Part shown: positions 7,518 through 14,162 of the stretch, in pieces
How the letters are laid out: the number at the start of each line of letters is the position of its first letter
How positions within the stretch are numbered: position 1 is the stretch's first letter
Made by a program: the position numbers and the translations under genes
Notes under the pieces: model-generated
The model's database searches: none
What the model was told of the DNA's origin: nothing
The model's input: only the letters and a program-made list of their open reading frames with translations
Origin: Betaproteobacteria bacterium
GTDB lineage: Bacteria > Pseudomonadota > Gammaproteobacteria > Burkholderiales > Rhodocyclaceae
Assembly: GCA_028065725.1 (NCBI GenBank)
Contig: JAPTVL010000399.1
Span: 1 to 14,162 of the forward strand
Reading direction: 5' to 3'
DNA length: 14,162 nucleotides

Positions 7518-9437
7518 ATGTGCGGCATCACCGGAATTTTCGATACCAGCGGCGTGAACGAGATTTCGCGCGAGCTGCTGCATCGCATGAACGAAACCCA
7601 GTTCCATCGCGGCCCCGACGAAGGCGGTCTGCACCTGGAGCCGGGCGTGGGGCTGGGGCACCGGCGCCTGTCGATCATCGACCTGTCGACCGGCCAGCAG
7701 CCGCTGTTCAACGAGGACGGCTCGGTCGTCGTCGTGTTCAACGGCGAAATCTACAACTTCCAGGAACTGGTGCCCGAACTTGAGGCGCTCGGCCACACCT
7801 TCCGCACCCATTCTGACACCGAAGTCATCGTCCACGCCTGGGAGGCCTGGGGCGAGGCCTGCGTGGCCCGATTTCGCGGCATGTTCGCCTTCGCGCTGTG
7901 GGACCGCAAGCAGGAAACCCTGTTCGTGGTGCGCGACCGTTTCGGCGTCAAGCCGCTGTACTACGCCTTCCTCGACAGCGGCGAATTCATTTTCGGTTCC
8001 GAGCTGAAGTCGCTGATGGTGCATCCCAGCCTGGCGCGCGACATCGATCCGCTGGCGGTCGAGGAGTATTTCGCCTATGGCTACGTGCCCGAGCCGCGCA
8101 CCATTTTCAAGCGCGCCTGCAAGCTGCCGCCGGGATTCACCCTCACCCTCAGGCGCGGCCAGACGCGCGCGCTGCCGAAGCAATACTGGGACATGCCCTT
8201 CACCCCGGTGGCGGTGAAGGACGAGGCCGGCGCGATGGACGAACTGGTCGAGCGCATGAAGGAATCGGTCCGCCTGCGCATGATCGCCGACGTGCCGCTC
8301 GGCGCGTTCCTGTCAGGCGGCGTCGATTCCAGCGCGGTGGTGGCGATGATGGCGACGCAGTCGGCCACGCCGGTGAACACCTGTTCGATCGGCTTCGACG
8401 ATCCGGCCTTCAACGAAATCGAATTCGCCCAGCAGGTGGCCGACCGCTATCACACGCGGCATCACGTCGAAACGGTCGCCTCCAACGATTTCAGCCTGGT
8501 CGACAAGCTCGCCCAGGTGTACGACGAACCGTATGCCGACTCGTCCGCGCTGCCGACCTACCGCGTGTGCGAGCTGGCAAGAAAGCACGTCAAGGTCGCC
8601 CTGTCGGGCGACGGCGGCGACGAGCATTTCGCCGGCTACCGCCGCTACCGCTGGTTCCGCTACGAGGAGCGCATGCGATCGGTGATACCCCTGATACTCC
8701 GCCGGCCGCTGTTCGGCGCGCTCGGCAGGCTGTATCCCAAGGCCGACTGGGCGCCCAGGGTGTTCCGTGCCAAGACCACCTTCGAGGCGTTGGCGCGCGA
8801 TACCGTCGAAGGCTATTTCCACGGCGTCTCGCTGCTGTCCGACGCGCAGCGCAAGCAGCTGTTCTCGCCCTCGTTCAAGCGCGAGCTGCATGGCTACCAG
8901 GCAGTGGAGGTGCTGCGCCGCCACGCCGCAGTGGCGCCCACCGACGATCCGCTGTCGCTGGTGCAGTATCTCGACATGAAAACCTATCTGGTCGGCGATA
9001 TCCTGACCAAGGTCGACCGCGCCAGCATGGCGCACGCGCTCGAAGTGCGCGAGCCTTTGCTCGACCACGAACTGATGGGGTGGGTGTCCGGCCTGCCGGT
9101 CGATCTCAAGCTGCGCGGCACCGAAGGCAAGTACCTGCTGAAAAAATCGATGGAACCCTATCTGCCGCACGACGTGCTGTACCGCAAGAAAATGGGTTTT
9201 GCTGTGCCGCTGGCCGCGTGGTTCCGCGGCCCGCTCGCCGCAACCATCCGCGGCGTGGTGCTGGGCGAACGGCTGGCCTCCACCGGCCTGTTCAACCAGG
9301 ATTTCCTGCGCGAGGTGGTCGAGGCGCACCAGTCCGGCCGCCGCGACTACTCGGTGATCCTGTGGACGGTACTGATGTTCGATGCTTTTCTCAGCCAGGT
9401 GCTGGGGATGGATGAAACGGAACGGCAAGCCGCATGA
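7518..9437 (+). CDS. XrtA-associated glutamine amidotransferase (asparagine synthase-like)
   Basis: This 639-residue protein has the class II glutamine amidotransferase plus asparagine synthase layout. After removal of Met1, Cys2 (MCGITGIF) is the glutaminase nucleophile. Supporting residues are HRGPDEGG (30-37), GHRRLSIIDL with Arg49 (47-56), FNGEIYN (74-80) and SDTE (99-102). The C-terminal ATP-pyrophosphatase domain carries SGGVDSS (266-272) and SGDGGDEHFAGYRRY (363-377). Both active sites look intact. Family members move ammonia from glutamine to an adenylated carboxylate. In exosortase A loci this version is thought to amidate a sugar acid or other cluster intermediate rather than make free asparagine, but no product is established. 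Conservation starts exactly at ATG 7518; reading further upstream would run into the glycosyltransferase gene. The stop overlaps the next start as ATGA. Confidence 0.93.
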   Translation: MCGITGIFDTSGVNEISRELLHRMNETQFHRGPDEGGLHLEPGVGLGHRRLSIIDLSTGQQPLFNEDGSVVVVFNGEIYNFQELVPELEALGHTFRTHSDTEVIVHAWEAWGEACVARFRGMFAFALWDRKQETLFVVRDRFGVKPLYYAFLDSGEFIFGSELKSLMVHPSLARDIDPLAVEEYFAYGYVPEPRTIFKRACKLPPGFTLTLRRGQTRALPKQYWDMPFTPVAVKDEAGAMDELVERMKESVRLRMIADVPLGAFLSGGVDSSAVVAMMATQSATPVNTCSIGFDDPAFNEIEFAQQVADRYHTRHHVETVASNDFSLVDKLAQVYDEPYADSSALPTYRVCELARKHVKVALSGDGGDEHFAGYRRYRWFRYEERMRSVIPLILRRPLFGALGRLYPKADWAPRVFRAKTTFEALARDTVEGYFHGVSLLSDAQRKQLFSPSFKRELHGYQAVEVLRRHAAVAPTDDPLSLVQYLDMKTYLVGDILTKVDRASMAHALEVREPLLDHELMGWVSGLPVDLKLRGTEGKYLLKKSMEPYLPHDVLYRKKMGFAVPLAAWFRGPLAATIRGVVLGERLASTGLFNQDFLREVVEAHQSGRRDYSVILWTVLMFDAFLSQVLGMDETERQAA

Positions 9438-10660
9438 AAATCCTGCACGTCTTCGACCACACCCTGCCGCTGCATTCCGGCTACACCTTCCGCAGCGCGG
9501 CGATCCTGCGCAACCAGCGGAAAATGGGCTGGGATACCTTCCATCTGTCCGGCCCCAAGCAGATCGATTGCGACGTGATGGAAGAGGACGTCGACGGCCT
9601 GCATTTCTATCGCACCCCCAAGCCGACCGGCCTGCTTGCCAGGCTCCCCGGCGGCGATCCCTTCGCAGTGATGGGCGCAATCGAAAAGCGCCTGCTGGGC
9701 CTGGCAAAGGAACTGCAGCCAGACGTCATCCACGCGCACTCGCCGGTGCTCGACGCGGTCCCGGCGATCCGCGTCGGCCGCAAGCTGGGGATTCCCGTCG
9801 TCTACGAAATCCGCGCCTTCTGGGAAGACGCAGCGGTCGATCATGGCAGCACCAAAGAAGACAGCCTGCGCTACAAGCTTACCCGCGCGCTGGAAACCTG
9901 GGCGGTGAAGAATGCCGACGCCGTTACCGTCATCTGCGAGGGCCTGCGCAAGGACCTCGTCGCGCGCGGCATTCCGCCCGGCAAGATCACGGTCATTCCC
10001 AACGCGGTCGACATCGAAAAATTCGACATGGGCGGCAAGCCGGATGCCGAACTGAAACTCAAGCTCGGCCTCGGCAACAGCCGCGTGCTCGGCTTCATCG
10101 GCTCGTTCTACGCCTACGAAGGGCTCGACCTGCTGATCACCGCGCTGCCGTCCATCCTCAGGCAGATGCCCGACGTGAAGGTGCTGCTGGTCGGCGGCGG
10201 GCCGCAGGACGCCGCGCTCAAGCGGCAGGTGATGGCGCTCGACCTGAAGGACCGCGTGGTGTTTACCGGGCGCGTGCCGCACGCCGAAGTGAACCGCTAC
10301 TACGATCTGGTCGACGTGCTGGTATACGCGCGCCATCCGATGCGCCTGACCGAACTGGTCACCCCGTTGAAGCCGCTGGAGGCGATGGCGCAGGGACGGC
10401 TGATGGTGGCGTCAGACGTCGGCGGCCACAAGGAACTGATCCAGGACGGCAAGACCGGCGTGCTTTTCCAGGCCGGCAACGCGGGCGACCTCGCCAGCAA
10501 GGTGGTGGCGCTGCTGAAATACGAACAGGGCTGGGACAGCATGAAGCGAAACGGCCGCCAGTTCGTCGAGAGCGAGCGCAACTGGGCCGCCAGCGTGGCG
10601 TGTTATCGCGGCGTGTACGGAAACCTCGTCAAACCGGGGATGGAGGCCGCGCTTGGCTGA
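9434..10660 (+). CDS. XrtA-associated glycosyltransferase 3 (GT4, Daro_2409-type)
   Basis: This 408-residue GT4 enzyme has the very characteristic N-terminus ILHVFDHTLPLHSGYTFRSA (3-22), which I associate with the exosortase A glycosyltransferase family named after a Dechloromonas protein. Further landmarks are HAHSPVLDAVPAIRVGRK (100-117), YEIRAFWEDAAVDHGS (124-139), PNAVDIEKF (189-197), FIGSFYAYEGLDLLI (221-235), VGGGP (253-257), and the donor site LTELVTPLKPLEAMAQGRLM (305-324). In that site the two glutamates, Glu307 and Glu316, are eight residues apart instead of the usual seven. ATG 9434 overlaps the amidotransferase stop as ATGA. It probably adds one sugar to the lipid-linked repeat unit on the cytoplasmic side. 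The fold and family are secure; donor and acceptor are not known. Confidence 0.93.
   Translation: MKILHVFDHTLPLHSGYTFRSAAILRNQRKMGWDTFHLSGPKQIDCDVMEEDVDGLHFYRTPKPTGLLARLPGGDPFAVMGAIEKRLLGLAKELQPDVIHAHSPVLDAVPAIRVGRKLGIPVVYEIRAFWEDAAVDHGSTKEDSLRYKLTRALETWAVKNADAVTVICEGLRKDLVARGIPPGKITVIPNAVDIEKFDMGGKPDAELKLKLGLGNSRVLGFIGSFYAYEGLDLLITALPSILRQMPDVKVLLVGGGPQDAALKRQVMALDLKDRVVFTGRVPHAEVNRYYDLVDVLVYARHPMRLTELVTPLKPLEAMAQGRLMVASDVGGHKELIQDGKTGVLFQAGNAGDLASKVVALLKYEQGWDSMKRNGRQFVESERNWAASVACYRGVYGNLVKPGMEAALG
10642..10646 (+). promoter_or_regulatory. Shine-Dalgarno site that supports a TTG start
   Basis: GGAGG lies within the end of the upstream glycosyltransferase gene, 6 bases before TTG 10653. 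No ATG or GTG in this frame lies between it and the conserved N-terminal motif of the next protein, so this site decides the start. Confidence 0.7.
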
Positions 10661-11915
10661 GAACCGCACTGCCGAATCGAACCGCATCGATCTGGTCGTA
10701 TTCAGCGCGCTCTTCCCCAGCGCGGCGCGCCCCGGTGCCGGGCTGTTCATCCGCGAACGCATGTTCCGGGTCGCTCAGCATCGGCCGTTAGTCGTCGTCT
10801 CGCCGCAACCCTGGTTTCCCGGCCAGTCGCTCATTCGCCTGCTGCGTCCAGGTTACCGTCCACAAGCGCCGGCGCTGGAAATCCAGCAGGGTATCCGCGT
10901 GTATCACCCGCGTTTCCTGTCGGTGCCTGGCCTGCTGCGCCAGTTCGACGGCTGGTCGATGGCGCTGGCAAGTTTCGGCCTGATGCGGCGGCTGAAACGG
11001 CAGGGCGCGCAGCTGATCGACGCCCACTTCGCCTATCCCGACGGCGAGGCTGCTACCCGGCTGGGGCGCTGGCTGGGCTTAGCGGTGACCGTCACCCTGC
11101 GCGGCACCGAAGTGCCGCATAGCAAGAATCCCGCGCTGCGCCCGCGGCTGGCGCGTGTGCTCAAAGACGCCTCGCGGGTGTTTTCCGTGTCCGCTTCCCT
11201 GCGTCGGCTGGCGATCGAGCTCGGTGCCGCCGCGGAAAACACCGAAGTCGTCGGCAACGGCGTCGACATCAAGCGTTTTCATCCGGTCGACCGCGCCGCC
11301 GCGCGCCAAAAATACGGCCTGCCGCTGGATGCAAAAATTCTTGTCTCGGTCGGTGCGCTGGTCGAACGCAAGGGCATGAACCGCGTCATCGAGGTCATAC
11401 CAGCGCTGCTCAAGCACCACCCCGATCTGCACTACCTCATCGTCGGCGGCGCCAGCCCCGAGGGCGACAACCGCGCTGAACTTGACGCCCTGGTGGCGCG
11501 CCTGGGGCTGGATGGATACGTGCATTTTCTCGGCACACTGCCGCCGGACGAGCTCAAATGGCCGCTGTCGGCATCCGACGTCTTCGTGCTCGCCACCCGC
11601 AATGAAGGCTGGGCCAACGTGTTTCTCGAAGCCATGGCCTGCGGCCTGCCGGTGATCTCGACCGATGTCGGCGGCAACGCCGAAGTGGTGTGCCGTGATG
11701 AACTCGGCAGCATCGCGCCGTTCGGTGATGCCGCTGCCCTGCAGCAGGCGCTGGATGACGCGCTCGACAAGAAATGGGACCGTCCTGCGATCCTCGACTA
11801 CGCCCAGGCCAACCAGTGGGACAAGCGCGTCGCGCAGCTGTTGCGGGCGTTTGCCCCTCTGCTTGCTCATGGCCCTTCAACAGATCAGTCTGCCCCGGCA
11901 GCAGTCGAACGATGA
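10653..11915 (+). CDS. Glycosyltransferase 4 of the cluster (GT4 family)
   Basis: This 420-residue GT4 enzyme has an N-terminal domain with LVVFSALFPSAARPGAGLFI (14-33) and IDAHFAYPDGEAATRLGR (122-139), followed by TLRGTEV (148-154) and GNGVDIKRF (201-209). The donor domain holds SVGALVERKGM (232-242), VGGASPEGD (264-272) and an intact EX7E motif, Glu318 and Glu326 in NEGWANVFLEAMACGLPVIS. The start is most likely TTG 10653, overlapping the previous gene by 8 bases and backed by GGAGG at 10642-10646. The first downstream ATG would remove the conserved N-terminal strand. Its stop overlaps the next ATG as ATGA. It presumably adds a sugar to the exopolysaccharide repeat unit; the sugar cannot be told from sequence. 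I recognise the family but not a specific named gene. Confidence 0.9.
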   Translation: MAENRTAESNRIDLVVFSALFPSAARPGAGLFIRERMFRVAQHRPLVVVSPQPWFPGQSLIRLLRPGYRPQAPALEIQQGIRVYHPRFLSVPGLLRQFDGWSMALASFGLMRRLKRQGAQLIDAHFAYPDGEAATRLGRWLGLAVTVTLRGTEVPHSKNPALRPRLARVLKDASRVFSVSASLRRLAIELGAAAENTEVVGNGVDIKRFHPVDRAAARQKYGLPLDAKILVSVGALVERKGMNRVIEVIPALLKHHPDLHYLIVGGASPEGDNRAELDALVARLGLDGYVHFLGTLPPDELKWPLSASDVFVLATRNEGWANVFLEAMACGLPVISTDVGGNAEVVCRDELGSIAPFGDAAALQQALDDALDKKWDRPAILDYAQANQWDKRVAQLLRAFAPLLAHGPSTDQSAPAAVER

Positions 11916-12754
11916 GTGCAAGCAAACCCGCCCCCGGCCACGACGCTCGCAACCTGCCTGTCCGCATCCGGCATGCCTTGTGGCGGCACGCCAAGGCACT
12001 TCGCCAGCGCGTGTTGCCGAGTCCGGTTGAGCGGCACGTGTTCGTCGCCGGCATGCAGCGTTCAGGTACCAATCTTCTGATGGACGTACTGGATGCCAGT
12101 GCGAAAACCCAGGTGTTTCATGAGACCGATCCGCGCGCGTTCGAACACTATGAAATGCGCGATCTGGTGGTGATTCGGCAGCTTGCCAAGCAGTGTCCCG
12201 CACCGGTTTTCGTCATAAAGGCATTATGCGAACTCGACCGTATCAAGCCCTTGATGGATATCTTTACCCCTGCAAAAACCCTGTGGGTCGTTCGTAACTG
12301 GCGCGATAGCGTCAACTCAGCCATCAAATCCTTTGGCAACTTCGTACCACAGTGGAAACGACTTGCAGACGGCGACGCGAAGGACTGGCGCGGGCGCGGC
12401 ATGTCGCCCGCTACCCGTGAATTGCTTGCTGCGTTGTATCACCCTGACGCCAGCGAAGCAGAAGGCGCGGCCATCATGTGGTTCTATCGTAATTCGCTGT
12501 TCTTTGAGCAGCAACTGGCCGCAGACGCACGAGTCCGTGTCGTGTTTTACGAAGATCTGGTGCAGCACCCCATGCGCGAAGTGGCCGCGGTATACGATTT
12601 TCTCGGCCTCACCGGCTTCAATGCCGCAATTGCCGGCCGCATCCACTCAAGATCGGTGAAGCATCGCAGCCCACCTGGCATATCCCATTCTGTGGCAAGC
12701 CTGTGCGATGAACTGCTGGCGCGCTTTGTCGCACTGAAGCGGAGCCAAACGTGA
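11912..12754 (+). CDS. Sulfotransferase family protein
   Basis: This 280-residue protein has the PAPS-dependent sulfotransferase pattern. The 5'-phosphosulfate loop is FVAGMQRSGTNLLMDVLD (44-61). The 3'-phosphate motif is VVRNWRDSVNSAIKSF (126-141), with Arg128 and a serine at 133 or 136 as likely contacts. A family-typical VVFYEDLVQHP (210-220) follows. The arginine-rich N-terminus (about 11-41) is not a signal peptide, so a cytoplasmic enzyme is expected. It would sulfate a sugar hydroxyl of the polymer, or another small molecule; which is unknown. ATG 11912 overlaps the upstream stop as ATGA, although no good Shine-Dalgarno is seen. By hand count bases 12121-12360 are about 52% GC, against about 66% in sampled stretches of the amidotransferase gene, so the gene may be a later acquisition. 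The family call is good, the substrate open. Confidence 0.88.
   Translation: MSASKPAPGHDARNLPVRIRHALWRHAKALRQRVLPSPVERHVFVAGMQRSGTNLLMDVLDASAKTQVFHETDPRAFEHYEMRDLVVIRQLAKQCPAPVFVIKALCELDRIKPLMDIFTPAKTLWVVRNWRDSVNSAIKSFGNFVPQWKRLADGDAKDWRGRGMSPATRELLAALYHPDASEAEGAAIMWFYRNSLFFEQQLAADARVRVVFYEDLVQHPMREVAAVYDFLGLTGFNAAIAGRIHSRSVKHRSPPGISHSVASLCDELLARFVALKRSQT
12741..12744 (+). promoter_or_regulatory. Shine-Dalgarno site for the GTG start of the CapK-like gene
   Basis: GGAG sits 6 bases before GTG 12751, inside the last codons of the sulfotransferase gene. Together with the GTGA overlap it supports this non-ATG start. Confidence 0.6.
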
Positions 12755-14136
12755 GCGTCCCCGCCTGGTTCGCCCGCAGCGTTTACCGTGCACAGGAAGC
12801 GGCGATGCATCGCCCCACCTTCGCAGTGCTGGCTGAGATCGACCGCACGCAATGGCTGTCGCGCGGAGGCGTCGAAGCGTATCAGGCACAGCGCCTCAAC
12901 AGGCTGCTGGCCAGTGCGCGGGCGCACAGCCCCTGGCACGCGGATCGGCTGCGCGTTGCCGGGCTGGAGGACGCCGTCGAGGCCGGTGCGGTTGCACTGG
13001 CCGACCTGCAGCGTCTGCCGACCATGAACAAGCGGGATGCCCGTGACAACGTCGAACAACTGGTGTGGCGCGGCGTGCCGGGTGGCGTGTTCCAGTACAC
13101 GACCGGCGGTTCCAGCGGCGAGCCGCTGATCTTTTATTTCGGCCGCTCGCGCCAGGCCTCGGATGCGGCGGGTCGCATGCGTGCACGGCGCTGGTGGGGC
13201 GTGCAGCCGGGCGAACGCGAGGCCTATCTGTGGGGCGCGCCGGTGGAGCTCAACAAGACCGACCGCATCAAGACCCTGCGTGACCGGCTGGTCAACCAGC
13301 TGGTGCTGAACGCCTTCGCCATGTCGCCCGAGCGCATGGATGAATATCTGGAGGCCCTGCAGGCATGGCAGCCGAAATGCCTGTACGGCTATGCCTCCAG
13401 CGTTGCCCTGCTGGCGGCTCATGCCGAGGCGCGCCAGCGCAAACTCAGTCTTCCGCAGCTGCGCGTGGTATGCACGACCGGGGAGCCGCTGTATCCGCAC
13501 CAGCGCGAACTCATCGCTCGGGTATTCGGCGCGCCGGTGGCGAACGAATTCGGCAGCCGCGACATCGGCTTTACCGCGCACGAGGCGCCAGGCGGGCAGA
13601 TGCTGCTGATGAGCGAAAGCCATATCGTCGAAGTGCTGGACCCGGCGGGACGACCGGTGGCCCCGGGCGAGGCGGGCGAGGCCGTGATCACCGGCCTGAC
13701 TTCAGAGGCCCAGCCCTTTATCCGCTATCGAACCGGTGATGTGCTACGGCTTTCCGGCGAACCGGCCGCCGGCGGGCAGGGCCTGCACGTCATCGCCGAG
13801 GTGACCGGACGCCAGACCGACTTCGTCGTCGCCGCCGACGGCCGCGTCATGCATGCGCTGGCGGTGATTTATGTATTGCGCGCGGTACCGGGTATCGCGC
13901 AGTTCAAGTGCATCCAGCATGCGCTGGATCGCATGGAAGTGCAGATCGTGCCGGCCGCCGACTGGAACGAGGCCGCGCGCAATGCTGTGGTGGCGGGCTT
14001 GCGGGCACGCCTGGGCGAAGTACTCAGCGTGGAATTGCGCATGCTGGACGACATCCCCCCCGAAGCCTCCGGCAAGCATCGCTACGTGGTCAGCCACGTC
14101 CCGCTTGCCGAGAGCCTGAAGCAGGCTGCGGCATGA
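12751..14136 (+). CDS. CapK / phenylacetate-CoA ligase-like adenylate-forming enzyme
   Basis: This 461-residue protein belongs to the adenylate-forming superfamily (COG1541, CapK and PaaK type). The phosphate loop is YTTGGSSGEPLIF (116-128). Further motifs are NEFGSRDIGF (265-274), YRTGD (326-330), TGRQTDF (352-358), and the C-terminal catalytic lysine Lys442 in EASGKHRYV. All steps for activating a carboxylic acid with ATP seem possible. Relatives in capsule and exopolysaccharide loci are often annotated as phenylacetate-CoA ligases, but a polysaccharide context makes an acyl, amino acid or sugar-acid substrate more likely; that is inference. No carrier protein or acyltransferase partner is visible in the window, which ends 26 bases later. 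GTG 12751 overlaps the sulfotransferase stop as GTGA with GGAG upstream. The length is normal for the family and the gene looks complete. Confidence 0.9.
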   Translation: MSVPAWFARSVYRAQEAAMHRPTFAVLAEIDRTQWLSRGGVEAYQAQRLNRLLASARAHSPWHADRLRVAGLEDAVEAGAVALADLQRLPTMNKRDARDNVEQLVWRGVPGGVFQYTTGGSSGEPLIFYFGRSRQASDAAGRMRARRWWGVQPGEREAYLWGAPVELNKTDRIKTLRDRLVNQLVLNAFAMSPERMDEYLEALQAWQPKCLYGYASSVALLAAHAEARQRKLSLPQLRVVCTTGEPLYPHQRELIARVFGAPVANEFGSRDIGFTAHEAPGGQMLLMSESHIVEVLDPAGRPVAPGEAGEAVITGLTSEAQPFIRYRTGDVLRLSGEPAAGGQGLHVIAEVTGRQTDFVVAADGRVMHALAVIYVLRAVPGIAQFKCIQHALDRMEVQIVPAADWNEAARNAVVAGLRARLGEVLSVELRMLDDIPPEASGKHRYVVSHVPLAESLKQAAA

Positions 14137-14162
14137 ACTCGAATTGAACCGAACCTGATCAT
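14137..14162 (+). other. Short tail after the last gene
   Basis: Only 26 bases follow the last stop codon. I see no terminator or ribosome binding site in them. Whether the operon continues beyond the window cannot be told. Confidence 0.4.

Noticed and set aside
6239..7741. A 500-codon open frame on the - strand opposite glycosyltransferase 2 and the start of the amidotransferase.
   Set aside because: No domain is recognisable and it crosses two well-supported genes; it is another composition shadow.
8085..8096. A VPEP tetrapeptide in the amidotransferase (residues 190-193), resembling the PEP-CTERM motif.
   Set aside because: It is far from the C-terminus and is not followed by a membrane helix and basic tail, so it cannot be a sorting signal.
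14133..14147. An ATGA overlap at the end of the CapK-like gene that looks like the start of a further coupled gene.
   Set aside because: The frame stops after four codons (ATG AAC TCG AAT TGA), so no gene begins there.

Overview
This window is almost certainly a slice of a betaproteobacterial chromosome. The GC content is high (about 66% in the sections I counted by hand). The gene set is the one found in exosortase A (XrtA / PEP-CTERM) exopolysaccharide loci of floc- and biofilm-forming Betaproteobacteria such as Dechloromonas, Azoarcus, Thiobacillus and Zoogloea relatives. I cannot name the genus. All twelve genes are on the + strand and fill nearly the whole window. There are no RNA genes, insertion sequences, CRISPR arrays or long non-coding stretches.

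Left part (1-3577): the 3' end of the XrtA-associated AAA ATPase, then wecB (UDP-GlcNAc 2-epimerase), a DUF3473-type NodB polysaccharide deacetylase and a FemAB/GNAT-fold transferase. Middle (3580-7465): a GT4-type glycosyltransferase, exosortase A fused to an EpsI (DUF3485) domain, and a second glycosyltransferase. Right-middle (7518-11915): an asparagine-synthase-like glutamine amidotransferase and two more glycosyltransferases. Right end (11912-14136): a sulfotransferase of lower GC and a CapK / phenylacetate-CoA-ligase-like adenylate-forming enzyme.

The genes look like one transcription unit. Gene borders overlap by 4 or 8 bases, abut, or lie 2-9 bases apart; the only larger gap is 52 bases, before the amidotransferase. 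WecB would supply UDP-ManNAc, the four glycosyltransferases would assemble a repeat unit on the inner face of the membrane, and the deacetylase, FemAB-like protein, amidotransferase, sulfotransferase and CapK-like protein would modify it. XrtA would process PEP-CTERM proteins encoded elsewhere and so link protein sorting to the polysaccharide. The start-to-end assignments and enzyme families are well supported. The polymer structure, the FemAB and amidotransferase substrates, and the role of the sulfotransferase-CapK pair are inference.

The core of the locus is a known type. The least described parts are the modification enzymes, above all the compositionally distinct sulfotransferase coupled to the adenylate-forming enzyme.
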